A DNA stretch of 64,000 nucleotides from an uncultured Rhodospirillales bacterium. Lineage in GTDB: Bacteria; Pseudomonadota; Alphaproteobacteria; ATCC43930; CGMCC-115725. Of this stretch, positions 35,919 to 45,057 are shown piece after piece. Made by a program: the position numbers and the translations under genes. Below the pieces are notes generated by a model. It did no database searches, was not told where the DNA came from, and saw only the letters and a list, made by a program, of their open reading frames with translations. How positions within the stretch are numbered: position 1 is the stretch's first letter; every line of letters begins with the position of its first letter. The DNA is taken from the NCBI GenBank assembly GCA_903822185.1, contig CAIJOA010000004.1:1-64000 (forward strand). Direction: 5' to 3'.

Positions 35919-36917
35919 TCACCCCCGCGGCGGCAACGTCACCCAGGCGCTGCCTTTGTCCGACGAGGCGATCAGCGATTCCATGATCGCGACGTTGTGC
36001 AGCGCTTCGTTGGCGCGCACGGGGAAGGGCGTGCCTTTGCTGCAGCTTTCGGCGAAGGCGCGCAGTTCCTGTTGCACGGTGTCGTCGATCTCGTAGCGTT
36101 CGTGGATCGTCGGTTGTGCGGCATTGACCGGCGTGACGATCAGCTCTTTGAAGTTGTCGCGCGCCTCGATGATGCATTTGGTGCCGAAAAGTTTCAGCGT
36201 CGCGTTCATCGCCGTGGCGAAGATCGAGGCGAGCGAGCCGGTCGCGCCGCTTTCCAGCTCGAACATCGCCGTCGCCGTATCGTCCAGCGGTACCTTCTCG
36301 ACCGCCTGACGCTTGGAGATACCCGAGAGTCGTTTCACCCCGCCCAGAATCCAGGTGAAGGTATCGACGACGTGCAGCGACATCGGGGCGAGGCCGCCGC
36401 CGGGGCATTCCTCGCGCTTGGCGCGCCACATGCCGGGCACGTAATTCAGCCCGCCCGCGCTCGAATAATTCGCTTCGACATGGAGGATCTTGCCGCATTC
36501 GCCGCTCTCGACCATCGCCTTCATCCGGCGCGCGACTTGGGAGTAACGCCGGTTGTGGCCGATGCCGAGGGTCAGGCCAGCGGCCTGGATGGCGTTGACG
36601 GCCTGGGTCCCGGTCTCGAAGGTAAGGGCCAGCGGCTTTTCGACAAAGACATGCTTTTTCACCTTGGATGCGGCGATGATCTGCGTCCAATGGGTCGAAT
36701 GCGGCGTCGCCAGCAGCACGGCATCGACCGCCGGGTCGGCCAAGACCTCTTCATAGGTCTTGTAGAATTTGCCGCCGAAATTGGCCTGGAAAGTCGCGGC
36801 TTCTTTTTCCGACAGGGTGCAGCAGCCGGCGATCTCGATCATGTCTTTGAGCGGCACGGAGTTCTTGGCCAGTTCCATACCCCACCAGCCCGTGCCGACA
36901 TAAACGAAACGCAGCAT
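35919..36917 (-). CDS. Gfo/Idh/MocA family oxidoreductase
   Basis: 332 residues from the ATG at 36917 with GGGGAG upstream. The N-terminal Rossmann motif is FVYVGTGWWGMELAKN (about 4-19), and the family EKP motif is in KKHVFVEKPLALTFETG (about 87-103). These enzymes oxidise or reduce sugars, inositols or related substrates with NAD(P). It is divergent from the SDR gene at 37062. Substrate unknown. Confidence 0.9.
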   Translation of the reverse strand: MLRFVYVGTGWWGMELAKNSVPLKDMIEIAGCCTLSEKEAATFQANFGGKFYKTYEEVLADPAVDAVLLATPHSTHWTQIIAASKVKKHVFVEKPLALTFETGTQAVNAIQAAGLTLGIGHNRRYSQVARRMKAMVESGECGKILHVEANYSSAGGLNYVPGMWRAKREECPGGGLAPMSLHVVDTFTWILGGVKRLSGISKRQAVEKVPLDDTATAMFELESGATGSLASIFATAMNATLKLFGTKCIIEARDNFKELIVTPVNAAQPTIHERYEIDDTVQQELRAFAESCSKGTPFPVRANEALHNVAIMESLIASSDKGSAWVTLPPRG

Positions 36918-37061
36918 TCTTTCGCTCCCCGAAGGTGTTTTGATTTGTGCGCCCACTTTAGGTGCAACGCGGCAAAAGCGTCAAATCGGGCGCGGCCTGC
37001 GGGCTTGTATCGGCGCGAACAATCTCGATAAGATGCGGGCTATCAAGGGAGAAGACGTCAG

Positions 37062-37838
37062 ATGGATCTCGGAATCAAAGGCCGGAAGGCGCTCATCGCC
37101 GCCTCGTCGAAGGGATTGGGCAAGGCCTGTGCAATGTCGCTGGCGCGTGAAGGCGTTGCCGTCTGGATCAATGGCCGCAACGATGCGGCGCTCGCTGAAG
37201 CAGCAGCGGAAATTCGCGCCATCGGCGGTCAGGTGACGACGGTCAAAGCCGACATCAATACCGACGCCGGCCGCAAGACGCTGCTCGCCGCCTGTCCCGA
37301 TCCGGATATCCTCGTCAACAACAACGAAGGCCCGCCGCCGGGCAAGCTCGCCGACTGGGATCATGATTCCTGGATTGCCGCGTTCGAGGCGAACATGCTG
37401 CCCGCCGTCTTGCTGATCCGTGCGGTGCTGCCGGGCATGCAGGCGCGCAAGTTCGGTCGCATCGTCAACATCACCTCGGCGATGGTGAAGTCGCCGCGCT
37501 CGCATATGGGTCTCTCGACGGCGGCGCGCGCGGCGCTGACGGCCTTCTGCAAGTCGCAGGTGTCGGTCGTCGCGCCGGATAACGTGACGATCAATAATCT
37601 GCTGCCCGAACGCATCGATACCGGCCGCCAGGAATTCATGGCGCAGCGGATGATGAAGGCCGACGGCATCACGCGTGACGAAGCGCGCACGCGCATCGCC
37701 TCGACGATTGCGGCGAAGCGTCTGGGCAAGCCCGAGGAATTCGGCGATGCTTGCGCTTATGTCTGCAGCGCGCAGGCTGGCTTCATGTCGGGCCAGAACA
37801 TCCAGCTTGATGGCGGCTCTTACGAAGGGCTGATCTGA
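37062..37838 (+). CDS. SDR family oxidoreductase, FabG-like subgroup with altered catalytic motif
   Basis: 258 residues. The cofactor motif is modified (AASSKGLGKA, about 13-22, in place of TGASRGIG). The catalytic region reads HMGLSTAARAALTAF, so Tyr and Lys of the usual motif are replaced. The C-terminal part (NVTINNLLPERIDTGRQEF, GITRDEARTRIAS, RLGKPEEFGDACAYVCS) matches the beta-ketoacyl reductase-like subgroup that lacks a perfect tetrad. RBS AGGGAGA. The VOC gene starts 4 bases after its stop, so they are co-translated. Confidence 0.88.
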   Translation: MDLGIKGRKALIAASSKGLGKACAMSLAREGVAVWINGRNDAALAEAAAEIRAIGGQVTTVKADINTDAGRKTLLAACPDPDILVNNNEGPPPGKLADWDHDSWIAAFEANMLPAVLLIRAVLPGMQARKFGRIVNITSAMVKSPRSHMGLSTAARAALTAFCKSQVSVVAPDNVTINNLLPERIDTGRQEFMAQRMMKADGITRDEARTRIASTIAAKRLGKPEEFGDACAYVCSAQAGFMSGQNIQLDGGSYEGLI

Positions 37839-37842
37839 CGCC

Positions 37843-38790
37843 ATGCCCGTCGCGAAGGTCACCGATATCGCCTTCGGACGGCTTCAGGCACCGGATCTCG
37901 ATCAGGCCGAAGAATTTCTCTTGGATTTCGGCATGGTGCGCGCGGCCCGCACCGCCGATACGCTCTATATGCGCGGCACCGATCCTGCCGCCTATCTGCA
38001 TGTGACCCATCTCGGCCCAGCGAAATTCATCGGCATGGCTTATTACGCCAGCAGCGCCGATGAACTGGACCGGTTGAGCAAGCTCGATGGTGCGTCAGGC
38101 GTCGAAGACATCGATGCGCCGGGCGGCGGCAAGCGTGTACGGCTGCGCGATCCGCACGGTTTTCAGATCGAGGTCGTGCATGGCATCGCGCCGTCCGATC
38201 CGCTGCCGGTGCGCCATGCCGTGCTGAATACCGGCGCGGAAAAATACCGCCGTGTCGGCGAATTCATGCGGGTCGCGCCGGGACCGTCGCAGGTGAAACG
38301 CATCGGCCATGGCGTGATTGCCACGACCGATTTGAAGAAGACGCTGGGCTGGTATCGCGAGACGCTGGGGTTTCTCTGTTCGGACGATGTCTGGGCCGGT
38401 ACGCCCGACAATGTCGTGTCGTCCTTCAACCGCTGCGATCGTGGGGACGATTATGTCGATCATCACGCGTTTTTCACGATGACCGGACCCGAAGCAGGGC
38501 TCAATCATTTCTCGTTCGAGGTTCGCGATATCGACGACGTGATGGTTGGGCACGAATATCTGCGCGGCAAGGACAAGTACCGCCATATGTGGGGCATCGG
38601 CCGCCACCGGCTCGGCAGCCAGGTCTATGATTACTGGTGCGATCCTTGGGGCCGTGTCCACGAACACTGGACCGACAGCGACGTCCTCAACGCCTCGACC
38701 CCTCCGGGGTCGGCCCAAGCCGGGGTCGGCACCTTCGCCCAATGGGGCGAATCCATGCCCGCGCGCTTTCAGACTTATGCGGTGAAATAG
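37843..38790 (+). CDS. Type I extradiol dioxygenase (VOC), two-domain, intact metal site
   Basis: 315 residues. The C-terminal module has His in KRIGHGVIATTDL (about 147-159), His in AGLNHFSFEVRDI (about 219-231) and Glu in RVHEHWTDS (about 269-277), so the His-His-Glu iron site is complete. The N-terminal module (DIAFGRLQAPDLDQAEEFLL) has no ligands. It is likely to open a catecholic or related ring, and is coupled to the SDR gene before it. The GntR regulator follows 85 bases later. Confidence 0.87.
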   Translation: MPVAKVTDIAFGRLQAPDLDQAEEFLLDFGMVRAARTADTLYMRGTDPAAYLHVTHLGPAKFIGMAYYASSADELDRLSKLDGASGVEDIDAPGGGKRVRLRDPHGFQIEVVHGIAPSDPLPVRHAVLNTGAEKYRRVGEFMRVAPGPSQVKRIGHGVIATTDLKKTLGWYRETLGFLCSDDVWAGTPDNVVSSFNRCDRGDDYVDHHAFFTMTGPEAGLNHFSFEVRDIDDVMVGHEYLRGKDKYRHMWGIGRHRLGSQVYDYWCDPWGRVHEHWTDSDVLNASTPPGSAQAGVGTFAQWGESMPARFQTYAVK

Positions 38791-38832
38791 ACCGTTTTTC
38801 CGGTCGTGCCGAAGTCCAGTTGCGCTCCGCGA

Positions 38833-38842
38833 TTGTATACCA
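38833..38842. promoter_or_regulatory. Possible GntR/FCD operator TTGTATACCA
   Basis: A ten-base near-palindrome around a perfect GTATAC core, 33 bases upstream of the GntR-family ATG. FCD-type GntR regulators often bind such T-G/T-GTATAC-A sites. Autoregulation is inferred; the site could instead serve the hyu genes only if transcription starts here. Confidence 0.45.
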
Positions 38843-38875
38843 TAAAAATACATTTCGGGAGGACGACGGGCCGGA

Positions 38876-39718
38876 ATGACCCAAACCACCAGCGATATGC
38901 CGGGCAAGGCGCCACGCCGCCAGCCTGCGGAAAAGCCAGCGCGTGCGCGGCCGAAAGGCAGCCAACGCGTCTATGACGCGCTGCGCTACGACATCATTTC
39001 GCTGACGATTGCCCCCGGTTCGATCCTCGAGGAAACCGCGCTTTGCCGTCAGTACAAGGTTTCGCGGACGCCGGTGCGCGAGGCGCTGATCCGGTTGTCG
39101 TCCGAAGGGCTGGTCGATCTGGAACCCAACCGCGGCGCCAGCGTCGCGACGCTGCAATTCATCGACGTCGTCGATCATTACGAGGCGATGGAAATCTTCC
39201 AGCCCGTCACCTGCCATTTTGCGGCGGTTCGGTCATCGCCCGCCGACATCAAGACGATCAAGGCGACGCTCGCCAAATTCTGCACGGCGGTCGAACGCAG
39301 CGATCACGAAGGCATCATCCGCTTCAATTACGATTTCCATTCGGCGATCGCGACCGCCAGCCATAATGGCTGTATCGAGCGCGGCTATCGCCAGATGCTG
39401 GTCGATAAATTGCGCATCGCGCAGCACGGCCTGCCTAGCGTGACCCGCCATCGCGCGACGGCGCTGGCCGACCGTTTCGCCGGTACGATGCGGATATCGG
39501 TTCGGCTCGTCGATGCCATCGAGCAGGGCGATGCGTCCGCCGCCGAAGAAATCGCCCGCGAACTCAATGAATATGTCCGCGCCCAAGTCGTGTCGCGCTT
39601 CTCGGTCGGGCTCGGCCATCAGGTGCAATTGCCGACGGCGCAGCGCCGCACTGACGGCGAAACGCGCGGTCAGGTCGTCAAGCTTCCTGCCCGGACGCGG
39701 CAGCGGAGCGGCGCATGA
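38876..39718 (+). CDS. GntR family transcriptional regulator with FCD ligand-binding domain
   Basis: 280 residues. The winged helix lies at about residues 30-95 (QRVYDALRYDIISLTIAPGS, then CRQYKVSRTPVREALIRLSS), followed by an all-helical FCD domain (FQPVTCHFAAVRSSPADIKT, then FNYDFHSAIATASHNGC with metal-type His residues). N- and C-terminal tails are basic and probably flexible. A strong GGGAGGA site precedes the ATG. It lies directly upstream of hyuA-hyuB and downstream of the SDR-VOC pair, so it probably controls one or both in response to a small organic acid. Confidence 0.92.
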   Translation: MTQTTSDMPGKAPRRQPAEKPARARPKGSQRVYDALRYDIISLTIAPGSILEETALCRQYKVSRTPVREALIRLSSEGLVDLEPNRGASVATLQFIDVVDHYEAMEIFQPVTCHFAAVRSSPADIKTIKATLAKFCTAVERSDHEGIIRFNYDFHSAIATASHNGCIERGYRQMLVDKLRIAQHGLPSVTRHRATALADRFAGTMRISVRLVDAIEQGDASAAEEIARELNEYVRAQVVSRFSVGLGHQVQLPTAQRRTDGETRGQVVKLPARTRQRSGA

Positions 39719-39773
39719 AGATTCTTTCGTCTCTCGTCACGGATTTCCGTTCTTTCTCCCTTGAGGTTCAACC

Positions 39774-41843
39774 ATGAGCGATCAATCGAAACTGAGGCTT
39801 GCTTCCGATATCGGCGGCACCTTCACCGACGTTGCCGTCTTCGACGAAGCCAGCGGCAAGCTGACCTTCGGCAAGGCGCTATCGACGCCGCAACGCCTCG
39901 TCGAAGGCATCAATAACGGCGTCGCCAAGACCGGCGCCGATTACAAGGATGCGGGCCTGTTCCTGCATGGCTCGACGATCGCCATCAACACGATCCTCGA
40001 GCGTAAGGGCGCCAAGACCGCGCTGATCATCACCAAGGGCTTCCGCGACATCTACGAAATCGGCCGCATCAATCGGCCTGACTCGTACAATCTGTTCTTC
40101 CAGAAGCATGAACCGCTGGTCGAGCGTGCGCTGCGCTTTGAAGTGAACGAGCGCGTCCTGGCCGACGGCGAAGTCGAAAAGCCGCTGGACGACAAGGAGA
40201 TCGAAGCGCTGGGCGATCATCTCTCCAGCATCGGTATGGAAGCGGTCGCGATCCTGTTCCTCCACTGCTATCGCAATGCCGATCACGAGAAGCGCGCCAA
40301 AGAGATTCTGCAAAAGAAACATCCGAACCTCTTCGTCTCGGCCAGCCACGAACTGTCGCAGGAATATCGCGAGTTCGAACGCTGCTCGACGGCGGTGGCC
40401 AACGCTTATGTCGGCCCGAAGGTCGATCGCTATATCGGCGAAATCGACGAGCATCTGCGCGGCGCGGGCTTCAAGGGCTCGTTCCTGATCGTGCAATCGA
40501 CCGGCGGTCTCTATGCCGCCGATCAGGCGCGGCAATATTGCATCCGCATGCTGGAATCAGGCCCGGCGGCCGGCGTCATCGGTACGCGCACGCTGTGCCA
40601 CACGCTGGGTCTCAAGAACGCCATCGCCTTCGACATGGGCGGCACCACGGCGAAGGCCGGCGTCATTCATGACGGCGAGCCGCTGACCACCGGTTCGGCG
40701 CTACTTGGCGGTTATGAAAAGGCGCTGCCGGTTCAGATCGCCATGATGGACATCTTCGAAGTCGGCACCGGCGGCGGTTCGATCGCCAAGGTCGAAGACG
40801 GCATGCTGCGTGTCGGCCCGCAAAGCGCCGGCGCGTCACCGGGCCCCGTCTGCTACGGCCTCGGCGGCACCGAGCCGACCGTGACCGATGCCAATCTCGT
40901 CCTCGGTCGCCTGAGCGCCGACCGCTTCCTCGGCGGCGAAATGAAGCTCGATGTCGAAGGCGCGAAGAAGGCCCTCCTCAAGAACATCGGCACGCCGCTG
41001 GGCATGGACGCGATCGCTTCGGCGGACGGCATCCTGCGCATCGCCATCACCGCCATGTCCTATGCGGTGAAGGGCGTCACGACCGAACGCGGTCTCGATG
41101 TCGGTGACTATGTGCTGGCCGCTTACGGTGGCGCGGGTCCGCTGCATGCGGTCGAAGTCGCGCGCGAACTCGGTATGCGCCGGGTCATTATCCCGACCGC
41201 GCCGGGCGTGTTCTCGGCCTACGGCATGCTGTTCTCGGATCTGCGGTACGACTTCGTCCGCACCTGGTTCACGCGCCTCGACGATGCGTCGTTCGATGCG
41301 ATCGAGGCCGTCTATAAGGAACTGGAAGACGAAGGCCGCGCCGCCATCGACGCCGCGAAGGTGAAGCCGGAAGAAATCGCGATCCGCCGCGCCGTCGATA
41401 TGCGTTATGTCGGTCAGGAACATGCCGTCACCGTCGATGTGCCGATGGAGGTCTTCCAATCGAAAGACCGCACCGCGATGAAGAAGCATTTCGACGAACA
41501 GCACGAAATCCGTTACGGCACCAACGCCCCGGCTGAACGCGCCGAAATTGTCAGCCTGCGCACCGCGGTCAGCGGCATCATGCTGAAGCCGCCGCAGGAA
41601 AAGATCGCCGCCGGCGGCGCCGATCCGAAAGCCGCCTTCAACGGCAACCGCTCGGTCTATTACGAGGCCGTCGGCTTCGTCGAAACCCCGACCTATACCC
41701 GCGATAAATTGCTCGCGGGCAATAAGGTCACCGGCCCGGCGCTGATCGAGGAACATGCCTCGACCACCGTTCTCGCGCCGGACGATCAGCTTACCGTCAA
41801 TGCTTACGGCCATCTCGAGATCGCCGTCGCAGGGAGAAAATAA
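39774..41843 (+). CDS. Hydantoinase/oxoprolinase subunit A (HyuA-like)
   Basis: 689 residues. N-terminal ATP-binding segment LASDIGGTFTDVAVFDEASG (about 9-28) and the second nucleotide motif IAFDMGGTTAKAGV (about 284-297) are the ASKHA-type marks of HyuA and acetone carboxylase beta subunits. These ATP-dependent enzymes open lactam or hydantoin rings or carboxylate ketones. Translation of hyuB starts 2 bases after its stop, so the two subunits are made together. Codon use matches the neighbours. The exact substrate (N-methylhydantoin, oxoproline, acetone or other) is not readable. Confidence 0.92.
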   Translation: MSDQSKLRLASDIGGTFTDVAVFDEASGKLTFGKALSTPQRLVEGINNGVAKTGADYKDAGLFLHGSTIAINTILERKGAKTALIITKGFRDIYEIGRINRPDSYNLFFQKHEPLVERALRFEVNERVLADGEVEKPLDDKEIEALGDHLSSIGMEAVAILFLHCYRNADHEKRAKEILQKKHPNLFVSASHELSQEYREFERCSTAVANAYVGPKVDRYIGEIDEHLRGAGFKGSFLIVQSTGGLYAADQARQYCIRMLESGPAAGVIGTRTLCHTLGLKNAIAFDMGGTTAKAGVIHDGEPLTTGSALLGGYEKALPVQIAMMDIFEVGTGGGSIAKVEDGMLRVGPQSAGASPGPVCYGLGGTEPTVTDANLVLGRLSADRFLGGEMKLDVEGAKKALLKNIGTPLGMDAIASADGILRIAITAMSYAVKGVTTERGLDVGDYVLAAYGGAGPLHAVEVARELGMRRVIIPTAPGVFSAYGMLFSDLRYDFVRTWFTRLDDASFDAIEAVYKELEDEGRAAIDAAKVKPEEIAIRRAVDMRYVGQEHAVTVDVPMEVFQSKDRTAMKKHFDEQHEIRYGTNAPAERAEIVSLRTAVSGIMLKPPQEKIAAGGADPKAAFNGNRSVYYEAVGFVETPTYTRDKLLAGNKVTGPALIEEHASTTVLAPDDQLTVNAYGHLEIAVAGRK

Positions 41844-41845
41844 CG

Positions 41846-43618
41846 ATGGCCACCAGCACCACCGCCCCTAAGAAGAAGGCCGATCCGGTCGTCACCGAGA
41901 TCATCCGCAACGGCGTCATCGCCGTGACGGAAGAGATGAAGACGAACCTGATGCGGACCGCCTACAATACGATCATCTATGAAGCGCTCGACTTCACGAC
42001 GGGTCTTTTCACCGCCGAAGGCGAGACGATCTCGATCGGTATCGGTCTGCCGATGTTCATCCGCGGCATGTCGGAAACGGTGAAGTCGAAGATCCGTCAT
42101 TTCGGCATCGACAACATCGTCGCCGGCGACATCCTCATCACCAACGATTCCTATACGACCGGCAGCCATCTCAACCACGTCACGCTGACCATGCCGATCT
42201 TCCATGAGGGCACGCTGGCGGCGTTCTCGTGCTGCATGGCGCATTGGATCGATATCGGCGGTGTCCTCGGCGGCGTCACCACCGACATCTATTCCGAAGG
42301 CTTGCAGATTCCATTCCTGAAGCTGCACCGCGCCGGCGTGGTCAATCAGGACCTGGTCGATTTCATCCGCATGAACGTGCGCGTCCCTACCCGTGCCTTG
42401 GGCGATCTGCGCGCCCAGGTGACGGCGGTGAAGACGGGCGAGCGCCGCTTCTTCCAGTTGTTGGAACGCTATGGCCGCGAGCCGGTTCTGGCCGCCGTTG
42501 AAGCGATCATGAATCACTCGGAAGTCGGCGCCCGCGCCCGCACGCTGACGATCCCCGATGGCGTCTATGAAGCCGAAAGCTTCATGGATGACGACGGTAT
42601 CTCGATCGGCAAGCGCGTACCGATCCGCGTCAAGGTAACGGTGAAGGGCGAAGAGATGACGGTCGATCTGACCGACGTCTCGAACCAGGTTCAAGGCTTC
42701 TACAACTCGGGCATCACCACGGGCTATGCCTGCGCCCAGGTCGCGTATAAGTGCCTGACCTCGCCGACCGATTATCCGATCAATGACGGCTCGTTCCGCA
42801 GCCTCAACGTCATCGTGCCGTCGGGCCGCGTCATCAGCGCCGTCCGTCCCGCGCCGATGCGCTGGTGGATGACCTTCCCGATGACCATCGTCGATACGAT
42901 CTTCAAGGCGATGGCGAAGGCCATTCCCGATCGCACGATCGCCGGCCATCATGCCGATCTGATCGCGGCCGGTTTCCATGGCGTCAATCCGAAGACCAAG
43001 GAATTCTACTTCGGCAACTTCGGTCCGCTGGGCGGCGGCTGGGGTGCGAAGATGACCGAGGACGGCGTCTCGGCCACGGTCTGCATCAATGACGGCGACA
43101 CCCACAACAGCGCCAGCGAAATGACCGAGGTGAAGACGCCCTGCGTCGTCGAATCGCTGCGCCTCGTCGAGGACAGCGGCGGCGCCGGCCAGTATCGCGG
43201 CGGCCTGGGGGTGGAGCGTATCGTGCGCGCGCGTGCCCCGTGCGTCTTCTCCAGCCAAATCGAGCGCGCCCATTGCAAGCCGTGGGGCCTCGAAGGCGGC
43301 GACGAAGCGACCGGCAATTCCATCGCGCTGCGCGTCGATGGCAAATGGAAGGCCGACTTCCCAAACGCCAAGATGGTGATGGCGACGCTCAAAGTCGGCG
43401 ACGCCTATCTGCTGCGCTCGGGCGGCGGCGGCGGTTACGGTCCCGCGTGGGAACGGCCGGCGGAAAAGGTCGCCGAGGACGTGCGTCAGGGTTACGTCAC
43501 GCCGGAAGCGGCGGCGGACTCTTATGGAGTTGTGATCGATCCGAAGAGCTTCGCGGTCGATAAGGCCGCGACCGACAAGAAGCGGGCGGCGCTCAAAGCG
43601 GCGCGCGCCACGGCTTAA
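41846..43618 (+). CDS. Hydantoinase/oxoprolinase subunit B (HyuB-like)
   Basis: 590 residues. Family marks: MKTNLMRTAYNTIIYEALDF near 32-51, the conserved DILITNDSYTTGSHLNHVTL near 94-113 and the Gly-rich LGGGWGAKMTEDG (about 394-406). The C-terminus is rich in Gly (RSGGGGGYGPAWERP) before a helical tail. It has an AGGGAGA site inside the end of hyuA. Forms the second subunit with HyuA. Confidence 0.92.
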   Translation: MATSTTAPKKKADPVVTEIIRNGVIAVTEEMKTNLMRTAYNTIIYEALDFTTGLFTAEGETISIGIGLPMFIRGMSETVKSKIRHFGIDNIVAGDILITNDSYTTGSHLNHVTLTMPIFHEGTLAAFSCCMAHWIDIGGVLGGVTTDIYSEGLQIPFLKLHRAGVVNQDLVDFIRMNVRVPTRALGDLRAQVTAVKTGERRFFQLLERYGREPVLAAVEAIMNHSEVGARARTLTIPDGVYEAESFMDDDGISIGKRVPIRVKVTVKGEEMTVDLTDVSNQVQGFYNSGITTGYACAQVAYKCLTSPTDYPINDGSFRSLNVIVPSGRVISAVRPAPMRWWMTFPMTIVDTIFKAMAKAIPDRTIAGHHADLIAAGFHGVNPKTKEFYFGNFGPLGGGWGAKMTEDGVSATVCINDGDTHNSASEMTEVKTPCVVESLRLVEDSGGAGQYRGGLGVERIVRARAPCVFSSQIERAHCKPWGLEGGDEATGNSIALRVDGKWKADFPNAKMVMATLKVGDAYLLRSGGGGGYGPAWERPAEKVAEDVRQGYVTPEAAADSYGVVIDPKSFAVDKAATDKKRAALKAARATA

Positions 43619-43637
43619 GCGGGATTAGGAAAGGCGG

Positions 43638-43832
43638 CTAATCTCTCAGCTTGATGCTGAGGGAGACGCCGCCGGACCCGCAGCACGGGCACGACATCGA
43701 CACGAGAATCTGCTGTTTCTCTTCGTCGGTCAGGTCAGAATTTTCAAGCATTTCAGCGACTTGCTTGCGCATGACGTCGTGCATCGATTCGTCGCTGGTG
43801 AAGACTTGAATGGGGCTATCTTGTTCGCTCAT
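43638..43832 (-). CDS. Small hypothetical protein with a CPCC motif
   Basis: 64 residues. An acidic helical N-terminal part (MHDVMRKQVAEMLENSDLTD) is followed by MSCPCCGSGGVSLSIKLRD, a CxCC-type cluster that could bind zinc or another metal. I do not recognise the family. It converges with hyuB and ends before a family A repeat. No strong RBS is visible; the ATG at 43832 gives a coherent protein. Confidence 0.6.
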   Translation of the reverse strand: MSEQDSPIQVFTSDESMHDVMRKQVAEMLENSDLTDEEKQQILVSMSCPCCGSGGVSLSIKLRD

Positions 43833-43929
43833 GCGGATAATATGGCAAGCGCGCCGGGCGCTCGCAACCCGAACTATCCACCAACGAAAATGGCCGGGAC
43901 ATGCCCGGCCATTCCGTCGAAAAGCAAAT

Positions 43930-44008
43930 CGTCATTGCGAGCGGAGCGAAGCAATCCAGTGCGTCCGCAGACTGGATTGCTTCGTCGCTGACGCTCCTCG
44001 CAATGACG
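43930..44008. repeat. Palindromic intergenic repeat, family A
   Basis: CGTCATTGCGAG ... GCAATCCAGT / ACTGGATTGC ... CGCAATGACG, close to the copy at 56479. It fills much of the gap between the small CPCC gene and the end of the amidohydrolase gene. Confidence 0.9.
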
Positions 44009-44018
44009 CGAGGGGGAC

Positions 44019-45023
44019 TTAAACCAGCTTCAGCTTCTTCAAACGCGGGAACAGCTTCAGTGCGTTCATCGTGTCGATCTCGGCGCGGATGGCGCGGGGC
44101 AGTTTGACCGCGCCCATCTTCTGCGCCGCGATGACGGTCGGCAGGAAAGGATAATCGCTGCCGAACATGACCTGGCTCGACGGGACGATTTCGAGCAGAG
44201 CGCCGATCGCGCCGTTGTTCCAGCCGCTGGCCGTGTCGAAATACATTTTCTGCAATTCGCGATGCATGCCGCGCGGGAAGTTCTTGCCGATCGGCTTGTG
44301 ATCCATCTCCTCGATGCGGCCGATGATCATCGGCGCCGTGCCGCCGTTATGGGCGAAGATGAAGCGGATCTTCGGGAACTTCGTCGTCGTGCCGCTGGTG
44401 ATCAGGCTGACGATCGTGCGGGTCGTCTCGAACGGAAATTCAAGCGTCTGCATGGAGAGGCCCGGCACGGTGTTGGTGCAGCAGGGCGTGAAGGTCGGAT
44501 GGACATAGACGATTGCCTTGCGGCGGTTCAGCTCTTCCATCACCGGATGGAAAGACTCATCGCCTAGCCATTTGCCGTCGTAATTGGACAGAAGCCCGAT
44601 GCCGTCCGTCTTGAGGTTATCGAGCGCGTTCTCGATCAGCTTGAGGCTGCCTTTGGTGTCGGGCAGGGGAATCGGGGCGAAGACGCCGAACCGGGTCGGG
44701 AAGGCTTGGACCGCCTCCATTGCCGAGTCCGTCCATTCCTGCGCGAGTTTGCGGCCCAATTCGACATCGCCGTACCAGACGCCGGGAGTCGAGGTCGAGG
44801 CGAAGGCAAAGGCGATATTCGCCTTGTCCATCTCCTGAATCGACAATTCCGGCGTCCAGCCCAGCATGTTGGTGTTGCCGTGCATGACGGACGTCCGCTT
44901 CATCTCGCCTTCCATGAAAGCGCGGGGCAGGAAGTGATGATGCAGATCGATGCGCAACGGGAAGGACGGCTTCTTCGCCGCCGTCTTGCCCTTGGCTGTT
45001 ACGCTTTTCTTTTTCGCCGCCAT
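44019..45023 (-). CDS. Amidohydrolase 2/ACMSD-like metal-dependent hydrolase, cytoplasmic paralogue
   Basis: 334 residues. Metal motifs: IDLHHHFLP (about 24-32), VYVHPTF (about 173-179), FIFAHNGG (about 220-227) and GSDYPF (about 285-290). Members of this family hydrolyse or decarboxylate aromatic and related acids. Unlike its neighbour at 45058 it has no signal peptide but a lysine-rich N-terminus (KKKSVTAKGKTAAKKP). The two proteins are clear paralogues, alike in most segments (for example STSTPGVW, TSGTTTKFPKIRFIFAH). Last gene of the operon from 49721. RBS CGGAGA. Confidence 0.9.
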   Translation of the reverse strand: MAAKKKSVTAKGKTAAKKPSFPLRIDLHHHFLPRAFMEGEMKRTSVMHGNTNMLGWTPELSIQEMDKANIAFAFASTSTPGVWYGDVELGRKLAQEWTDSAMEAVQAFPTRFGVFAPIPLPDTKGSLKLIENALDNLKTDGIGLLSNYDGKWLGDESFHPVMEELNRRKAIVYVHPTFTPCCTNTVPGLSMQTLEFPFETTRTIVSLITSGTTTKFPKIRFIFAHNGGTAPMIIGRIEEMDHKPIGKNFPRGMHRELQKMYFDTASGWNNGAIGALLEIVPSSQVMFGSDYPFLPTVIAAQKMGAVKLPRAIRAEIDTMNALKLFPRLKKLKLV

Positions 45024-45057
45024 GTCAGTCTCCGGATGTGCTGTGTCTCGCCCTCTT

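Noticed and set aside
41804-43273. 489-codon minus-strand frame opposite hyuB
   Set aside because: Antisense shadow with Asp/Arg-rich content; HyuB on the other strand is well supported.
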